A stretch of DNA of 14,175 nucleotides, from positions 1-14,175 of the forward strand of contig CAMDSS010000026.1 in NCBI GenBank assembly GCA_945907085.1, given 5' to 3'. The stretch's first letter is position 1, and every line of letters begins with the position of its first letter. Source of the stretch: Cyanobium sp. NIES-981. Lineage in GTDB: Bacteria > Cyanobacteriota > Cyanobacteriia > PCC-6307 > Cyanobiaceae. The notes beneath the pieces were generated by a model that saw only the letters and a program-made list of their open reading frames with translations, did no database searches and had not been told where the DNA came from. The position numbers were made by a program, and so were the translations under genes. Below are positions 12,990-14,175 of the stretch, piece by piece.

Positions 12990-14175
12990 CCCCCTGGGAG
13001 CAAACAATCCTGCCCGGCGGCCTGCCGCTGATCTGGCAGCAACGGCCTGGCCCCGACGTTGTCGCAGCCCGCCTCTGGATTCGTGGCGGCAGCAGCCAAG
13101 ACCCCCGGGGCCAGCGGGGCGCGCACCAACTGCTAGCCGGTTTGATGACCCGGGGCTGCGGCGAACTGGATGCCGATGGTCTGGCTGATTTGGTGGAGGG
13201 CCGGGGAGCCGTCCTGCGCTCGGAGGCCTCAGAAGACAGCTTGGTGGTGAGCCTGAAGTGCGCCGCAGCTGATGCTTCAACCCTGCTGCCCTTGCTGTTG
13301 ACGATGGTGCGCGAGCCCCATCTCAAGCCTGAGCAACTGGACTTAGAGCGCCAGCTGAATCTGCAAAGTCTGCAGAGACAGCGGGAGGATCCGTTCCAGC
13401 TGGCCCACGACCTCCTGCGGGAGCAGCTCTACGGCCAAGGCCCCTATGGCCACGATCCCCTGGGGGTCGAAGCGGAGTTGGCCACCCTGGATCGCAACGC
13501 GCTTCAACCGCTCCTTGCTGGCCTAGGGGCATCGGGCGCCTTGCTCGTGCTCACCGGCGCGGTGGACCCTGGGCTCACCCAGCAGCTGGGCGCCACCCTG
13601 ACCCCCGCCCCCTGGAGCACCAGGGCCCCGGAACCTGTCCTATCAGCGCAACCAACACCGGCGGAAGCAACCCCAGGCCAGGGCCAAGGTGGCTTTGGCC
13701 CGTTGGAGCAGGACACCGAACAGCTGGTGGTGATGCTCGGCAGCGCCACCGTGCCCCTGGGCCACCCGGATGCCCTGGCCCTCCGGGTGCTCCAGGCCCA
13801 TCTCGGCATGGGCATGTCGAGTCGGTTGTTTGTGGTGATGCGCGAGGAGCGCGGGTTGGCCTACGACGTGGGCGTCCACATGCCCGCCCGCATGGGGGCC
13901 ACACCATTCATCTGGCATCTCTCGAGTTCTGCCGATCGGGCCAGGGAAGCTTGCGACTGCCTGCTTGAGGAATGGCAGCGGATGGTGGAAACGCCCCTGG
14001 ATCAAGCGGCGTTGGCGTTGGCCAAAGCCAAATACATCGGCCAGGACGCCATGGGGCGCCAAACCTGCGGCCAAATTGCGGATCGCCAGGCCCTGGTGCT
14101 CGGCCATGGCCTGGGTGCGAACTACATCGAAGCCACCCTGGCCTTGGCCCACCAATTAACCTCTGCCGACCTGGT
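12986..14175 (+). CDS. M16-family peptidase, non-catalytic partner subunit (3' truncated by window edge)
   Basis: The second M16-family gene begins at an ATG sharing ATGA with the first gene's stop and runs open to the window edge: 396 complete codons, so perhaps 20-40 residues are missing at the C terminus. The position of the zinc motif reads HQLLA (47-51, in GAHQLLAGLMTRG): the first His remains, but the catalytic Glu and second His are lost, so it cannot hydrolyse peptides by itself. The C-terminal half keeps the family's Arg...Tyr pair in SSRLFVVMREERGLAYDVG (Arg285, Tyr292). A Pro/Ala/Gln-rich insert separates the two halves (about 205-240). Active and inactive M16B halves made from neighbouring genes normally form a heterodimer, which is the likely arrangement here. 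Confidence 0.86.
   Translation, partial: MTPWEQTILPGGLPLIWQQRPGPDVVAARLWIRGGSSQDPRGQRGAHQLLAGLMTRGCGELDADGLADLVEGRGAVLRSEASEDSLVVSLKCAAADASTLLPLLLTMVREPHLKPEQLDLERQLNLQSLQRQREDPFQLAHDLLREQLYGQGPYGHDPLGVEAELATLDRNALQPLLAGLGASGALLVLTGAVDPGLTQQLGATLTPAPWSTRAPEPVLSAQPTPAEATPGQGQGGFGPLEQDTEQLVVMLGSATVPLGHPDALALRVLQAHLGMGMSSRLFVVMREERGLAYDVGVHMPARMGATPFIWHLSSSADRAREACDCLLEEWQRMVETPLDQAALALAKAKYIGQDAMGRQTCGQIADRQALVLGHGLGANYIEATLALAHQLTSADL

Noticed and set aside
1..14175. HIP1 palindromes (GCGATCGC), CRISPR repeats, tRNA or rRNA genes, transposase genes
   Set aside because: None was found when reading through; several GATCG-containing near matches occur but no full HIP1 site was noticed, which fits a picocyanobacterium.

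Overview
This window looks like a core-genome segment of a GC-rich picocyanobacterium (marine Synechococcus/Cyanobium type). The main clues are pcyA (phycocyanobilin:ferredoxin oxidoreductase, restricted to phycobilin or phytochrome makers), a plant-type ferredoxin sulfite reductase, a DevBCA exporter, and RecG with the long N-terminal extension seen in cyanobacteria. Gene packing is very dense, with tiny gaps and many start/stop overlaps. Genus assignment is inference from gene content; no rRNA or other marker is present.

Layout. (1) Positions 1-721, plus strand: the C-terminal 239 residues of ferredoxin sulfite reductase (sir). (2) Positions 700-6745, minus strand, read right to left: rpsB, tsf, a 413-residue unknown acidic/coiled-coil protein, recG, and a VanX/DdpX-like D-Ala-D-Ala dipeptidase whose end overlaps the sir end convergently. 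The rpsB-tsf gap carries two tandem hairpins, and the rpsB leader carries a 9-bp long-range inverted repeat. (3) Positions 6857-7786, minus: a family 2 glycosyltransferase. (4) Positions 7831-11671, minus: pcyA, devB, devC, devA, then a 51-residue very basic protein, closed by a textbook intrinsic terminator at 7831-7856. pcyA/devB and devB/devC overlap at their stop/start codons, so pcyA-devBCA reads as one translationally coupled unit. (5) Positions 11694-14175, plus, divergent from pcyA: two M16 peptidase-family subunits with an ATGA overlap. The first keeps the HxxEH zinc site. The second (cut by the window edge) has lost it but keeps the Arg...Tyr pair, so they look like a heterodimeric M16B protease.

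How the genes may work together. rpsB-tsf supplies translation components. The downstream unknown gene, recG and the dipeptidase are probably co-transcribed by read-through. pcyA makes phycocyanobilin, while DevBCA is an MFP-ABC exporter; their coupling may be only operon packing or may reflect a real link.

No mobile element, CRISPR array, tRNA or rRNA was seen, and no stretch above 300 bases lacks a gene. The largest gaps are rpsB-tsf (158 nt), glycosyltransferase-rpsB (111 nt) and small basic gene-glycosyltransferase (109 nt). I do not see a clearly novel defence or mobile system here. The items most worth a second look are the unknown 413-residue protein, the 51-residue basic protein, the rpsB leader structure, the pcyA-dev coupling and the split M16 active site.
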